A stretch of 64,000 nt of DNA from Rhizobium metallidurans (GTDB lineage: Bacteria; Pseudomonadota; Alphaproteobacteria; Rhizobiales; Rhizobiaceae). Location of the stretch: positions 1 through 64,000 of the forward strand of contig NZ_JACIDW010000001.1 in assembly GCF_014196505.1 (NCBI RefSeq), read 5' to 3'. Of the stretch, positions 48,045 through 57,134 are shown piece after piece (positions within the stretch are counted from its first letter, which is position 1; every line of letters begins with the position of its first letter). Both the position numbers and the translations under genes were made by a program. Under the pieces are notes generated by a model, which did no database searches, had not been told where the DNA came from, and saw nothing but the letters and a program-made list of their open reading frames with translations.

Positions 48045-48883
48045 TCAATTCGAGACAGGAACGCATCGGCGATTTCTTCAGCTATCTCTTCCTGCTGATC
48101 ACCTTCCTCTTCTTCGCCTGGCCGCTGGTCTGGCTGCTGTCGCTGGCACTGCGCACCCGCAAGGAGGTTTTTCTCGGTGTCTCCAGGCTGATCCCCAAAT
48201 CGCCGACTCTGGATAATTTCATCGCGATTCTCTCCTCCGACAAGTTCGCGGGCTATCTCTGGAACGCGCTCCTTCTGTCATCCGCGAGCGCGATCGGCTG
48301 CCTGATCGTGGCATTGCCGGCGGCCTATGCCTTCTCGCGCTTTCCCTTTCGCGGCAAGGGACCGTGGATGATGGTGCTGCTTGCCTTCCAGATGATCTCG
48401 CCACTCGTCATCATGGTGCCGCTCTACCGCTACATGGCCAAGATCGGCCTCACCGACAGCCATTTCGGCGCGACGATGGTCTATATCGCGCTTGCCGTGC
48501 CGATGGTCACATGGATTTTGAAGGGCTTCATAGACGGCATCCCGCGCAGCCTCGACGAGGCGGCGCTGATCGATGGCTGCAGCCATTTCGGCGTCTTCTG
48601 GCGGATCATTCTGCCGCTGGCGACGCCGGGGATCGCGTCCGCCTTCATCATCTCCGTCATCGCCGGCTGGTCGCAATTCCTCGTGCCGTTCCTGCTGATT
48701 AGCAAGGAAGCGTTGATGCCGATCGGCGTCGGCATCTTCCAGTATGCCGGTACCCAGAACGACAGCTCCATCCAGCTTCTGGCGGCCGCCTGCCTCGTGT
48801 CGGTCGTCCCCGCCATCGTCGCATTTCTTTCGCTCCAACGCCTCATTCTCGGCGCCATGACGGCCGGTGCCGTCAAGGGCTGA
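48041..48883 (+). CDS. CUT1 sugar ABC permease (MalG-like)
   Basis: A 280-residue permease starting MINSRQERIGDFFSYLF, with docking loop SLDEAALIDGCSHFGVFWRI near residue 180 and C-terminus LILGAMTAGAVKG. The frame is open far upstream in the previous gene, but only ATG 48041 gives the expected length. It pairs with the preceding permease. Confidence 0.92.
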   Translation: MINSRQERIGDFFSYLFLLITFLFFAWPLVWLLSLALRTRKEVFLGVSRLIPKSPTLDNFIAILSSDKFAGYLWNALLLSSASAIGCLIVALPAAYAFSRFPFRGKGPWMMVLLAFQMISPLVIMVPLYRYMAKIGLTDSHFGATMVYIALAVPMVTWILKGFIDGIPRSLDEAALIDGCSHFGVFWRIILPLATPGIASAFIISVIAGWSQFLVPFLLISKEALMPIGVGIFQYAGTQNDSSIQLLAAACLVSVVPAIVAFLSLQRLILGAMTAGAVKG

Positions 48884-48910
48884 TGTCTTTTCAAACCTCA
48901 GGATATGATC

Positions 48911-51900
48911 ATGTCGCTTACGCTTGCCCAACGCCTCGACCGCATCCGCGTCCGCATGTCGGAACTCGAACACTGGCGCGCCCGTGAAACCGTCCAGATC
49001 AGCGATTGGACCTTCGACGGCGAACCGATCGCGATCGGCGCCGCATGGCCGCGCAAGGATGGCACGGTGAGCTTCGCCGCCTCGGCGCGCGTGCCGGAAC
49101 ATTGGCCGGTCGAGGAGACGCGTCTCAGCCTCAATCTCGGCGGCGAAAGCCTGATCACCATCACCGACGAGGCCGGCAACGAAACGCGCCTTGGCCTTGA
49201 TCCCTATCACCAGGAATTCCGCCTGACGTCGCCCCGGATCAAAATCTCCTCGGAGACGGTCGCGCGCCTGCCGTTCGGCGAGCCCGTCCGCGCGCCCAGG
49301 CTCGAGCGGGCAAACCTCTTGTGGCTGGATGGGCCGGTCGACCGGCTGTGGCTGCTCTTGCGTCAGATCTCGGAGGCGGTCGATACGCTGGAGGGACACG
49401 AAGTCATTCCGCATCTGATCGATATCGCCGAGGCGGCCATGCGCGGTCTCGACTGGCCGTCATCGACGGCAGCCTATATCGCGCGCATGTCGCCATCGGT
49501 CGGGCAGCAGAAGATCTGGCGGCTGCCCGAGCTCGAAACCGCCCCCGAGAGTCTCAACCAGGGACAGCGCGCCAGCGTGGTCGCGGCCTACGACACGTTG
49601 ATCAAGGAACTGAAGCAGCTGCGCGAGCGCTTCCCGCCGCAGGGCGAGATCGCGCTGACCGGTCACGCGCATATCGACCTCGCATGGCTGTGGCCCTACC
49701 GCGAGACCCGCCGCAAGATGCGCCGCACCTTCCACACGGCGCTCTCGCTGATGGAGCAGTCCTCCGACTTCCGCTTCAACCAGTCGACGGCGCATTACTA
49801 CAACCAGATCGCCGAGGACGATCCCGAACTCCTGAAGCGCATCGTCGAGCGCGTGAAGGAAGGGCAATGGGAAACGCTCGGCGGCATGTGGGTCGAGCCC
49901 GACACCAACATGCCGACCGGCGAAAGCCTCAGCCGCCAGATCCTCTACGGTCAGCGCTACTTCGAAAAGACATTCGGCGTTCGCCACACCGTGTGCTGGC
50001 TGCCCGATTGCTTCGGCTTCTCCGGCGCCCTGCCCCAGCTTCTACGCCAGGGCGGGATGAAGAGCTTCTTCACGATCAAGGTGAACTGGTCGGAGACCAA
50101 CAAATTCCCGGCCGACCTCTTCTGGTGGGAAGGCCTCGACGGCAGCCGGGTGCTGACCCACACCTTCGACAATCCGATGCACGGCTATAACGGCTTTGTG
50201 CAGCCGGATTGCTTCGTGCCCACCTGGCGGAACTTCCAGCAGAAGGACAAGCACGAAACGACGCTTCTGGCCGTCGGCTATGGCGATGGCGGCGGCGGCG
50301 TGACGCCGGAGATGATCGCCCGCGAGGAACAGCTGCGCGCCTTCCCGGCATTGCCCGCCGCGCGCTGGACGAAGGTGCACGATTTCTTCGAGGGCGCGCA
50401 CAAGAGTGCCGCAGAAAAGGAGCTCACCACCTGGCAGGGCGAGATCTATCTCGAGCTGCACCGCGCGACTCTGACCAGCCAGAGCGTCGTCAAGCGCCTG
50501 CACCGCAAGGCCGAACGCAGCCTGATCACGGCGGAAACACTCGCCGGGCTGGCGTATCTGATGGGCGGCGAGAAACCTGCTTCGCTGGAGAACGAATGGC
50601 GCGTCGTGCTGAAGAACGAGTTCCACGACATCCTGCCGGGCTCCTCGATCGCCGAAGTCTATGCCGACAGCGCCAACGAGCTCGACGGCGTGATCGCCGA
50701 CGGCCAGGCGGCGCAGGCGAGCGCCCTCGCGGCCATCGCCAAACAGCTGCCATCGGGAAGCGGCAGCAATGTACTGGTGGTCAATCCGTCGCTTGACGAA
50801 CGGCCCATGCGGCTGACGCTGGCCGATGGCAGCCACGTCTCGTCACGCGACAGCATCGCGCCGCTCGCCATCGCCGTCATCGACATTGCCTCGCTGAAGG
50901 CCCGGCCGGGCCTTTCAGCCAGCAGCAGCCACCTCGAGAACGAAACGCTGAAGGTGACGCTGGCGAAAGACGGTTCGATTTCGAGCATCCTGCACAAGCC
51001 GAGCGGCCGCGAGGCGCTGGAAGGCGCCGGCAACCGGCTGTTCGTCTATCCGGCGGACAAGCCGCGCAACTGGGACGCCTGGGACGTCGAGGAGGATTAT
51101 GCCGCGCGAGGCGAGGAGATCACCGCGCTCGACAGCATCGAGCTGATCGAAAATACCGCCCATCGGGCCGCGATCAAGATCGTCCGCACCTGGCGCCATT
51201 CGCGCATCACCCAGATCCTGTCGCTCGGCGCCAATGCCCGCCGGCTGGACATCCAGACCGAGCTCGACTGGCACGACCGCCGGGCCTTCTTGCGGACGTT
51301 GACTGATGTTGCCGTGCGCAACGCGCGCGCCACCTGCGAATGCGCCTATGGCGTCGTCGAGCGGCCCACCCACTCGAACACCTCCTGGGACGCCGCGATG
51401 TTCGAGGCGCCGGCGCATCGCTTCGCCGATCTCTCGGAGCCGGGTTTCGGCGTCGCGATCCTCAACGACGCCAAGTATGGGCATAGCATCCGGGGCAACG
51501 TTCTCGGTCTCTCGCTGCTGCGCTCGCCCATCTATCCCGACCCGCTGGCCGATGAGGGGCTGCAGAGCTTCACCTACTCGCTGATGCCGCATGAGGGCTC
51601 CTGGCATGAGGGCGGCGTGCGCGAGGAGGCCGACGACCTCAACCAGCCGCTGCTGGCGATGGCCGTCTCCGACCGCGCCGTCGGGGCGTGGCAGCCGATC
51701 AAGACCGAGGGTATCGACGCGGCGCTGTCGGCGATCAAGCCGTGCGAGGATGGCGATGGCCTGATCCTGCGCGTCTACGAGCCCGCCGGCCGCCGCGGCG
51801 CCTTCGGTCTGACGCTGCCGCAGGGATGGCGCAACGAGGGAACGGTGAGCATTCTCGAAGAGCCGATGCGCGACGTGCCGGTCGATGGATTGATGCCGTT

Positions 51901-51931
51901 CCAGGTCAAGAGCTGGCGCATTTCGCGCTAA
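48911..51931 (+). CDS. GH38 alpha-mannosidase
   Basis: A 1006-residue glycoside hydrolase family 38 enzyme releasing mannose from alpha-mannosides. The zinc site begins GHAHIDLAWLWPYRETRRKM (His about 252 and Asp about 256), the nucleophile Asp is in CWLPDCFGFSGALPQLL (about 366), and the last zinc ligand is expected in NEFHDILPG (His about 572). The C-terminal half holds the mannosidase beta-domains (DWHDRRAFLRT, SLLRSPIYPDP). No signal peptide is seen, so it acts inside the cell on imported oligosaccharides. ATG 48911 has AGGAT upstream; 48905 is an alternative. Confidence 0.95.
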   Translation: MSLTLAQRLDRIRVRMSELEHWRARETVQISDWTFDGEPIAIGAAWPRKDGTVSFAASARVPEHWPVEETRLSLNLGGESLITITDEAGNETRLGLDPYHQEFRLTSPRIKISSETVARLPFGEPVRAPRLERANLLWLDGPVDRLWLLLRQISEAVDTLEGHEVIPHLIDIAEAAMRGLDWPSSTAAYIARMSPSVGQQKIWRLPELETAPESLNQGQRASVVAAYDTLIKELKQLRERFPPQGEIALTGHAHIDLAWLWPYRETRRKMRRTFHTALSLMEQSSDFRFNQSTAHYYNQIAEDDPELLKRIVERVKEGQWETLGGMWVEPDTNMPTGESLSRQILYGQRYFEKTFGVRHTVCWLPDCFGFSGALPQLLRQGGMKSFFTIKVNWSETNKFPADLFWWEGLDGSRVLTHTFDNPMHGYNGFVQPDCFVPTWRNFQQKDKHETTLLAVGYGDGGGGVTPEMIAREEQLRAFPALPAARWTKVHDFFEGAHKSAAEKELTTWQGEIYLELHRATLTSQSVVKRLHRKAERSLITAETLAGLAYLMGGEKPASLENEWRVVLKNEFHDILPGSSIAEVYADSANELDGVIADGQAAQASALAAIAKQLPSGSGSNVLVVNPSLDERPMRLTLADGSHVSSRDSIAPLAIAVIDIASLKARPGLSASSSHLENETLKVTLAKDGSISSILHKPSGREALEGAGNRLFVYPADKPRNWDAWDVEEDYAARGEEITALDSIELIENTAHRAAIKIVRTWRHSRITQILSLGANARRLDIQTELDWHDRRAFLRTLTDVAVRNARATCECAYGVVERPTHSNTSWDAAMFEAPAHRFADLSEPGFGVAILNDAKYGHSIRGNVLGLSLLRSPIYPDPLADEGLQSFTYSLMPHEGSWHEGGVREEADDLNQPLLAMAVSDRAVGAWQPIKTEGIDAALSAIKPCEDGDGLILRVYEPAGRRGAFGLTLPQGWRNEGTVSILEEPMRDVPVDGLMPFQVKSWRISR

Positions 51932-51952
51932 GCGACGTCAAGTGGATCGTCG

Positions 51953-51979
51953 GAGCCCGGTCACCGAGTGGCTGGGCTC
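51953..51979 (+). terminator. Hairpin after mannosidase gene
   Basis: GAGCCC at 51953-51958 pairs with GGGCTC at 51974-51979, with inner CAC/GTG pairing and a TTTCCGTTT tail. It lies about 20 bp after the GH38 stop and before the ROK gene. Confidence 0.6.
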
Positions 51980-52062
51980 TTTCCGTTTACGACACAATGA
52001 CTTAGTCTCGATAGATCTTGTAGCGATTCAACAGGTCCAGCGCCCCAGGGAGAAGACGGAAG

Positions 52063-53307
52063 TTGCAGGTTTCGGGTTCCAATCCTGAGCAGGCGGCGGC
52101 GGCCAACCGGGCCATGATCCTGAGCGCGATCCATCGCGGCGGGCCGATTTCGCGCAGCGAACTGGCGGCGCGATCGCGGCTGACCAAGCAGGCCGTGACA
52201 CGCATTGTCGAGCGCCTGCTCGACGAGGGTCTTGTCATGGAGGCGCGCCGCCGGCACGGGTTGCGCGGGCAGCCGGCGATCGAGCTCGAAATCGATCCAG
52301 AAGGCGTGTTTTCGATCGGCGCCAATATCGACCGCGATCACCTCACCATCGTCGCCGTCGACGCTGTCGGTACGGTGCGCGGCCGCATTCATCACGAGGC
52401 GCGGTTTCTGTTGCCGGATGATTTCGCGGCGCTGATGGCCGACGCGCTCTCCTCCTTCCGGCGGCGCAAGGTTATCGAGGAAAGCCGGCTGGCCGGGATC
52501 GGCCTCGCCATCCCCGACTGGCTCGGCGAAGTGCCCGTCATCGGCTTTCCCACGGAATACCGGCGCTGGAGCGCCTATGATGTGCGCGGCGCGCTGGAGG
52601 CGATCTCCGACCACCCCGTGTTCATCGACAACGACGCCAACGCGGCGGCTCTAGGCGAAATCGAATACGGGCTCGGCACCGAGATCGGCAGCTTCTTCTA
52701 CATCCTCGCGAATGCCTGTCTGGGCGGCAGCCTTGTCATCGATGGCATCCGCCACAAGGGCGCCAGCGGGATCGGCGGCGAAATCGGCTGGCTGCCAGTG
52801 CTGTTCGACGACGGCCCGTTCGCCGGCAGCACGCAGCCGCTCGGCGAGATGTTCTCGCTGTTCATCCTGCTTGATCACCTGAAGCGCAATGGCGTCGAGG
52901 CTTCCACGCCGGCCGACCTGCTGACGCTCGATGCAAGCGGGCGGGCGCTTGTCAGCGCATGGCTGCGGAAGGTCAGCGTCAAGATCGCCCAGGCGGTCGT
53001 TCATATCGGCATGATCGTCGATCCCGAGGGCGTTCTCATCGGTGGTCGCTTTCCCGTGCGTGTTATCGACGAGCTGCTGCTTTATGTCCATGACGAGATT
53101 GGCCGTCTCGGCGCCAACGCGCCGTCGCTGCATCGCGCGGCTGGCTCGGAGGATGCGGCGGCACTCGGCGCCGCTGCGATTCCGCTCGCGCATCGTCTCG
53201 GGCTGCCGTCGGCCGAACCGGCGCAGCGGTTCCGCAATCCGATCGGTGGCCTCGCGAACGGGCCGGGACGATGGCCCGCGGCAACGCAAGAGGTCGCGGT
53301 CGGATAA
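52063..53307 (+). CDS. ROK family transcriptional regulator (mannosidase cluster)
   Basis: A 414-residue ROK protein with an N-terminal HTH (SRSELAARSRLTKQAVTRIV, about residues 30-50) and a sugar-kinase-like domain from about 85 (FIDNDANAAALGEIEYG; GASGIGGEIGWLP). The CxCGxxGC zinc motif expected after GEIG is missing, so the domain probably senses a sugar without that zinc site. The start is TTG 52063, as no ATG precedes the HTH. It likely regulates the mannoside operon it follows. Confidence 0.85.
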   Translation: MQVSGSNPEQAAAANRAMILSAIHRGGPISRSELAARSRLTKQAVTRIVERLLDEGLVMEARRRHGLRGQPAIELEIDPEGVFSIGANIDRDHLTIVAVDAVGTVRGRIHHEARFLLPDDFAALMADALSSFRRRKVIEESRLAGIGLAIPDWLGEVPVIGFPTEYRRWSAYDVRGALEAISDHPVFIDNDANAAALGEIEYGLGTEIGSFFYILANACLGGSLVIDGIRHKGASGIGGEIGWLPVLFDDGPFAGSTQPLGEMFSLFILLDHLKRNGVEASTPADLLTLDASGRALVSAWLRKVSVKIAQAVVHIGMIVDPEGVLIGGRFPVRVIDELLLYVHDEIGRLGANAPSLHRAAGSEDAAALGAAAIPLAHRLGLPSAEPAQRFRNPIGGLANGPGRWPAATQEVAVG

Positions 53308-53312
53308 CGCCG

Positions 53313-54386
53313 TCAGGCGGGAAACAGCGTGTCGTTGAAAGGTCGAAGGGCGGCGCCCAGCACCACGCCGTCTTTCGGATGCGTCGCCGGCTGTACCACC
53401 GGTATCCAGGGAGCGATCACCAGATCGCGGATTTTCTCTTCCCGCTCCCGCGCCATGCTCGATATCACCGACGCCAGGATGCCATCGGGCAGCGATCCGC
53501 CGATAAGGATCGCGCCCGGCGCGATGAAGCCGGAGATCGCCAGAACCGCTTCGTGAAGGTGGCGAGCGGCAACCGTGATCCAGGCATCCGGCGAGGCGCT
53601 TGCGGCCGCAATGTGGCGTTCAAGCGAGGGCAGCGTCGCAACCTCGTTCAGCGTCGCGCCATCCACGCCCGACCGCATGTCGCCGATCTGGCCGGCAAGC
53701 CCATGAATACCGCGAAACGGCCGGCCACCGATGAGAAGCCCGGCACGAACCGTCTCGTCGATCAGGATGGTCACCAGCCCGCCTTCCGGGTCGCCGATGC
53801 CGAGCGCGCGCTCCGCGCCGATCGCGGCTTCGCTGTCGTCGAGAACATAAAGCGGCCCGCCCGTCTGGCCGATGCTGTCTGCAAGCGCGGCGCGATCGAT
53901 GACGGTCCCGGGCGCAAGCGCGACGCCGCAGCCGGCAAGCCTGCCCGACACGGCATGCCGAATGCTTGTGATCGCCTCGCCGATCTCGTCGACATCGGTG
54001 AAGCCGATGCGTGCGCGGATCGTGCAGGAGAGGTCGATGACGACGATCTCCCCTCCCTCCGGGGTGATCCGGATACCAAGCGAGGAAGCGGCCTCGGGAC
54101 AGAGCGTGAACTCCAGCGCCGCGTAGCGCGTCGCGCTGGCACGCTTACGGCCGGTAACAAGCCCTGAAGTCGCCAGGCGCTGGACTATCCCGGCGATCGC
54201 AGGTTCCGTGAGCCCGAGGCGTCGCGACAACTCCTGCCGCGTCAGCGGGCCGAAGCGGCGCAGAAGGCCGAGCGTCGCTCGGGAGTTGTGATCGGCGATA
54301 TCGACAGGGCTTATGCCGGGACGTCCGTCCGACGGGCCGCGCGCCCTCGGCGTGCCGGAAACGGAAAGCCGCCGCGCCGTCTTCAA
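53313..54386 (-). CDS. Second ROK family transcriptional regulator
   Basis: A protein of about 357 residues with N-terminal HTH (LTRQELSRRLGLTEPAIAGIVQRL) and ROK domain (RGIHGLAGQIGDM; FIAPGAILIGGSLPDGILA). Like the neighbouring ROK protein it lacks the cysteine-rich zinc motif. The start is uncertain: the frame is open to 54629, but only the part from TTG 54386, preceded by AAGGA, resembles a ROK N-terminus. It is convergent with the first ROK gene, the two stops being 5 bp apart. Confidence 0.8.
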   Translation of the reverse strand: MKTARRLSVSGTPRARGPSDGRPGISPVDIADHNSRATLGLLRRFGPLTRQELSRRLGLTEPAIAGIVQRLATSGLVTGRKRASATRYAALEFTLCPEAASSLGIRITPEGGEIVVIDLSCTIRARIGFTDVDEIGEAITSIRHAVSGRLAGCGVALAPGTVIDRAALADSIGQTGGPLYVLDDSEAAIGAERALGIGDPEGGLVTILIDETVRAGLLIGGRPFRGIHGLAGQIGDMRSGVDGATLNEVATLPSLERHIAAASASPDAWITVAARHLHEAVLAISGFIAPGAILIGGSLPDGILASVISSMAREREEKIRDLVIAPWIPVVQPATHPKDGVVLGAALRPFNDTLFPA

Positions 54387-54786
54387 CCGCGAGATCCTTG
54401 AACCATGGTCGTGGCGCGGGTCACCGACAGCCTCCCTCTTGTGCGCAATCCAATCCCTTGAAATATCGCGCAATTTTCCATGAGCAGCAAGAAAGCCGTC
54501 GCCGATATGCAACGCGATACCGGAAAAATGTCGACCTTGTCGCGGAAAGTCTCCGCGTTTGATGAAAAGAATGGTGAAAGGCCTTGTTGTTTCCATGGTC
54601 GGCTCGTAGATGAGCTTCGAAACAACCACTCATTTTTTAGGGTTTTCTGTTTCAGTCCTCGCGACTGGACTGGCGCGCCCCCGAGGATGTCAGTGGTCTA
54701 CCGTCCGTCATCGCCCGTAAGAGCGACATGGCCCACCGACAAGAGGCCGGTCGTCGCATTCCGATTTTCCGCCAGGGTCATAAACA

Positions 54787-55962
54787 TTGAATCAAAAAAC
54801 CGCCATCAACCCCGTGGCCACCCCTCCCGTGGAAAAACGTGTCGTTCTGCATTTTCCCGGTTTCGAGCCACTCGATTCGAAAGCCCACCACGCTCGCTAC
54901 GCAAGGTCCGCCAGGCAGAGCGCCAAGGCGTGGAGCCTCGACGTGAATGTCGGCGCCTTCAGGGAGGGCGGTCCATTCGACGTCAGCTGCGGCGCGGAGA
55001 AGGAAACGACGTCGACCCGCGTCTTCGTTTTCGACCACAACGAACTCGTGCGCAGATATAGCGACAAGGCTCTGATACAGCGCCTCGCGTCGGGATACGC
55101 GAGCGCCGCCCGCGTCATCGTCCAGGGCGGGCTTGTCGGCTATTTCCGGCATGCCTGGCGCTTCGGATTGTTCTTCGTATTTCCATTCGCGCTGGTCCTG
55201 CTGGCGCTGGCGCTCAGCGCCACGATCGCAGCCGCTCCTTCTCTTCTCGGCCTTCAGCGCTGGAACTTGCTCTGGAGCGTGTTGCTCGCCGTTGTCTTCT
55301 TCCGCTTCGTCTTCCTTACCTTCGCCGCCAGATTCCACACGCTGCATCTCTTCGCGGACTGGGATCTGGCTGTCGCACTGGCAAAGCTCGACGATCCCGC
55401 CATCGTTCGATGGCTAGACCGGTGCAAGGCGCGCGTGCGGGACGCGTTGCGCGAGGATGCGGACGAGTATGTGATCACCTCGCACAGCATGGGATCGAGC
55501 GTCGCCTGCCATGTCGTCGGCATGCTGGTGGAGGATGAGCCCGAGCTTTTCGCCGACAAGCGGGTGGTCTTCGTAACGCTCGGCGGCGCCATTCTGCAAT
55601 GTGCCCTGTTGCGATCCGCCAGGAGCCTGCGGGCAAGAGTTGGCGCGATCGCGCGGAACAGCCAGATATTCTGGCTGGAGATCCACTGTCTGACCGACGT
55701 CATCCATTTCTACAAGTCACGAGTCGTGGCACTGTGCGGACACGCCGACGCGCCGCAGGCGTCGATCGCCACGATCCGCATGCGCCACATGCTGACGAAG
55801 GAACACTATCGCAAGATCCGCCGAGACCTCCTGCGCGTGCACCGCCAATACGTGCTGGGCTCCGATCTGCGTTCCGCGTTCGACTTCACGCTGATGACCG
55901 CCGGGCCGCTCCCCGCCGCATCCTTCGCCGATTTCAACCAGGACTGGATCGCGCGCACCTAA
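54787..55962 (+). CDS. Membrane protein with alpha/beta-hydrolase-like nucleophile elbow
   Basis: A 391-residue protein of unknown function. The N-terminal part begins VVLHFPGFEP, like the first strand of a lipase fold. Two or more hydrophobic segments span about residues 125-185 (FGLFFVFPFALVLLALALSA; LLWSVLLAVVFFRFVFLTFA). The later YVITSHSMGSSVACHVVG near residue 235 matches the GxSxG-type serine elbow. A hydrolase role is plausible but unproven. TTG 54787 follows an in-frame stop; GTG 54817 is an alternative start. No operon partner. Confidence 0.65.
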   Translation: MNQKTAINPVATPPVEKRVVLHFPGFEPLDSKAHHARYARSARQSAKAWSLDVNVGAFREGGPFDVSCGAEKETTSTRVFVFDHNELVRRYSDKALIQRLASGYASAARVIVQGGLVGYFRHAWRFGLFFVFPFALVLLALALSATIAAAPSLLGLQRWNLLWSVLLAVVFFRFVFLTFAARFHTLHLFADWDLAVALAKLDDPAIVRWLDRCKARVRDALREDADEYVITSHSMGSSVACHVVGMLVEDEPELFADKRVVFVTLGGAILQCALLRSARSLRARVGAIARNSQIFWLEIHCLTDVIHFYKSRVVALCGHADAPQASIATIRMRHMLTKEHYRKIRRDLLRVHRQYVLGSDLRSAFDFTLMTAGPLPAASFADFNQDWIART

Positions 55963-55983
55963 GCGATTGGGCTGAAAGAGAAA

Positions 55984-56013
55984 TGCGCGGCCGTGGCTTT
56001 CGCCGACCGCGCA
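55984..56013. other. Stem-loop between convergent genes
   Basis: TGCGCGG at 55984-55990 pairs with CCGCGCA at 56007-56013, between the hydrolase-like gene and the end of the leftward proV-like gene. There is no T-run. Confidence 0.4.
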
Positions 56014-56048
56014 CCCTTCAAGTCAGTGCGACACTGCTTCGCCGCCGA

Positions 56049-57134
56049 TCACGGGATCGCCGACATCGCCTCGGCCACGGCCGCCGGCGAGGCCTGCTGC
56101 GATGTGCCCGGCTCCTGACCGACGAGGCAGCGGATCAGTTCGCCCATGCTGACGCTGCCGATCTCCTGTCCATCGCCGGACACGACGGCGGCCATTGTCG
56201 CGTTCGCGGCCGATAGCTGCCGCAGGGCTTCCTCGACGGTCGTGCCGGCGGGAATGCGCAGGGCGGACTTGGCCGATGCTGTTGGCGGCGCCATGACGGC
56301 ATCGACCTGGATGACCCTTGCGCGGTTCACTTCCTTGACGAAGGCGGTGATGTACTCGTCGGCGGGTCTCAGCACGATATCGGCCGAAGTGCCCTGCTGT
56401 ATCACCTCGCCGTCCCTGAGGATGGCGATCCGGTCGCCAAGCCGCAATGCCTCGTCTAGGTCGTGGGTGATGAAGACCACGGTCTTCTTCAGCTCCTTCT
56501 GCAGGTCGAGCAGCACGGTCTGCATGTCGACGCGGATCAACGGATCAAGCGCCGAATAGGCCTCGTCCATGAGCAGGATCTCGGCATCGTTGGTCAGCGC
56601 GCGGGCAAGGCCGACGCGCTGCTGCATCCCACCCGACAGCTGATTGGGATAGTGATTGGAGAAGCCTTCGAGGCCGACGCGCTTGATCCAGTGCTGCGCG
56701 CGTTCCTCGCGCTCGTCCTTCCCGACGCCTTGAATTTCAAGGCCGTAGACAGTGTTCTGCAACACGTTTCGATGCGGCAGCAGGCCGAATTTCTGGAAGA
56801 CCATGGCGGTCTTCTTCTGGCGGAACTGGCGCAGCTGCTCCTTGTCCATGCGACAGACATCGACGTCGCCATAGCGAACCTCGCCCGCGGTCGGATCGAT
56901 CAGGCGGTTGATGTGGCGGATCAGCGTGGATTTGCCCGAGCCTGACAGACCCATGATGACCGTGATGCCGCCACCGGGGATGGTGATGTTGATGTCCTTC
57001 AGGCCGAGGACATGACCGTGTTCCCGGTTGAGCTCGGTCTTCGACATCCCGCGCATGACGGGTTCGACGAAATCGCGCGCGCGAGGGCCGAAGATCTTGT
57101 AAAGGCTGCGGATATTGATCGACTGGCTAGCCAT
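56049..57134 (-). CDS. Glycine betaine/proline betaine ABC transporter ATP-binding protein (ProV-like)
   Basis: A 361-residue ATPase with Walker A GLSGSGKST, signature LSGGMQQRVGLARAL and Walker B ILLMDEAYSALDPLIR; MDEAFSALDPLIR-like wording is typical of ProV/OpuAA. The C-terminal region (from about 280) has a CBS-type pattern that in this family senses ionic strength. ATG 57134 overlaps the permease end by 8 bp. Neighbouring StcD suggests a betaine used as a nutrient, though osmoprotection is possible. Confidence 0.92.
   Translation of the reverse strand: MASQSINIRSLYKIFGPRARDFVEPVMRGMSKTELNREHGHVLGLKDINITIPGGGITVIMGLSGSGKSTLIRHINRLIDPTAGEVRYGDVDVCRMDKEQLRQFRQKKTAMVFQKFGLLPHRNVLQNTVYGLEIQGVGKDEREERAQHWIKRVGLEGFSNHYPNQLSGGMQQRVGLARALTNDAEILLMDEAYSALDPLIRVDMQTVLLDLQKELKKTVVFITHDLDEALRLGDRIAILRDGEVIQQGTSADIVLRPADEYITAFVKEVNRARVIQVDAVMAPPTASAKSALRIPAGTTVEEALRQLSAANATMAAVVSGDGQEIGSVSMGELIRCLVGQEPGTSQQASPAAVAEAMSAIP

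Noticed and set aside
54480..55061. Plus-strand open frame overlapping the start of the hydrolase-like gene
   Set aside because: Different frame from the gene at 54787, Arg-rich, antisense to the second ROK leader, no domain.
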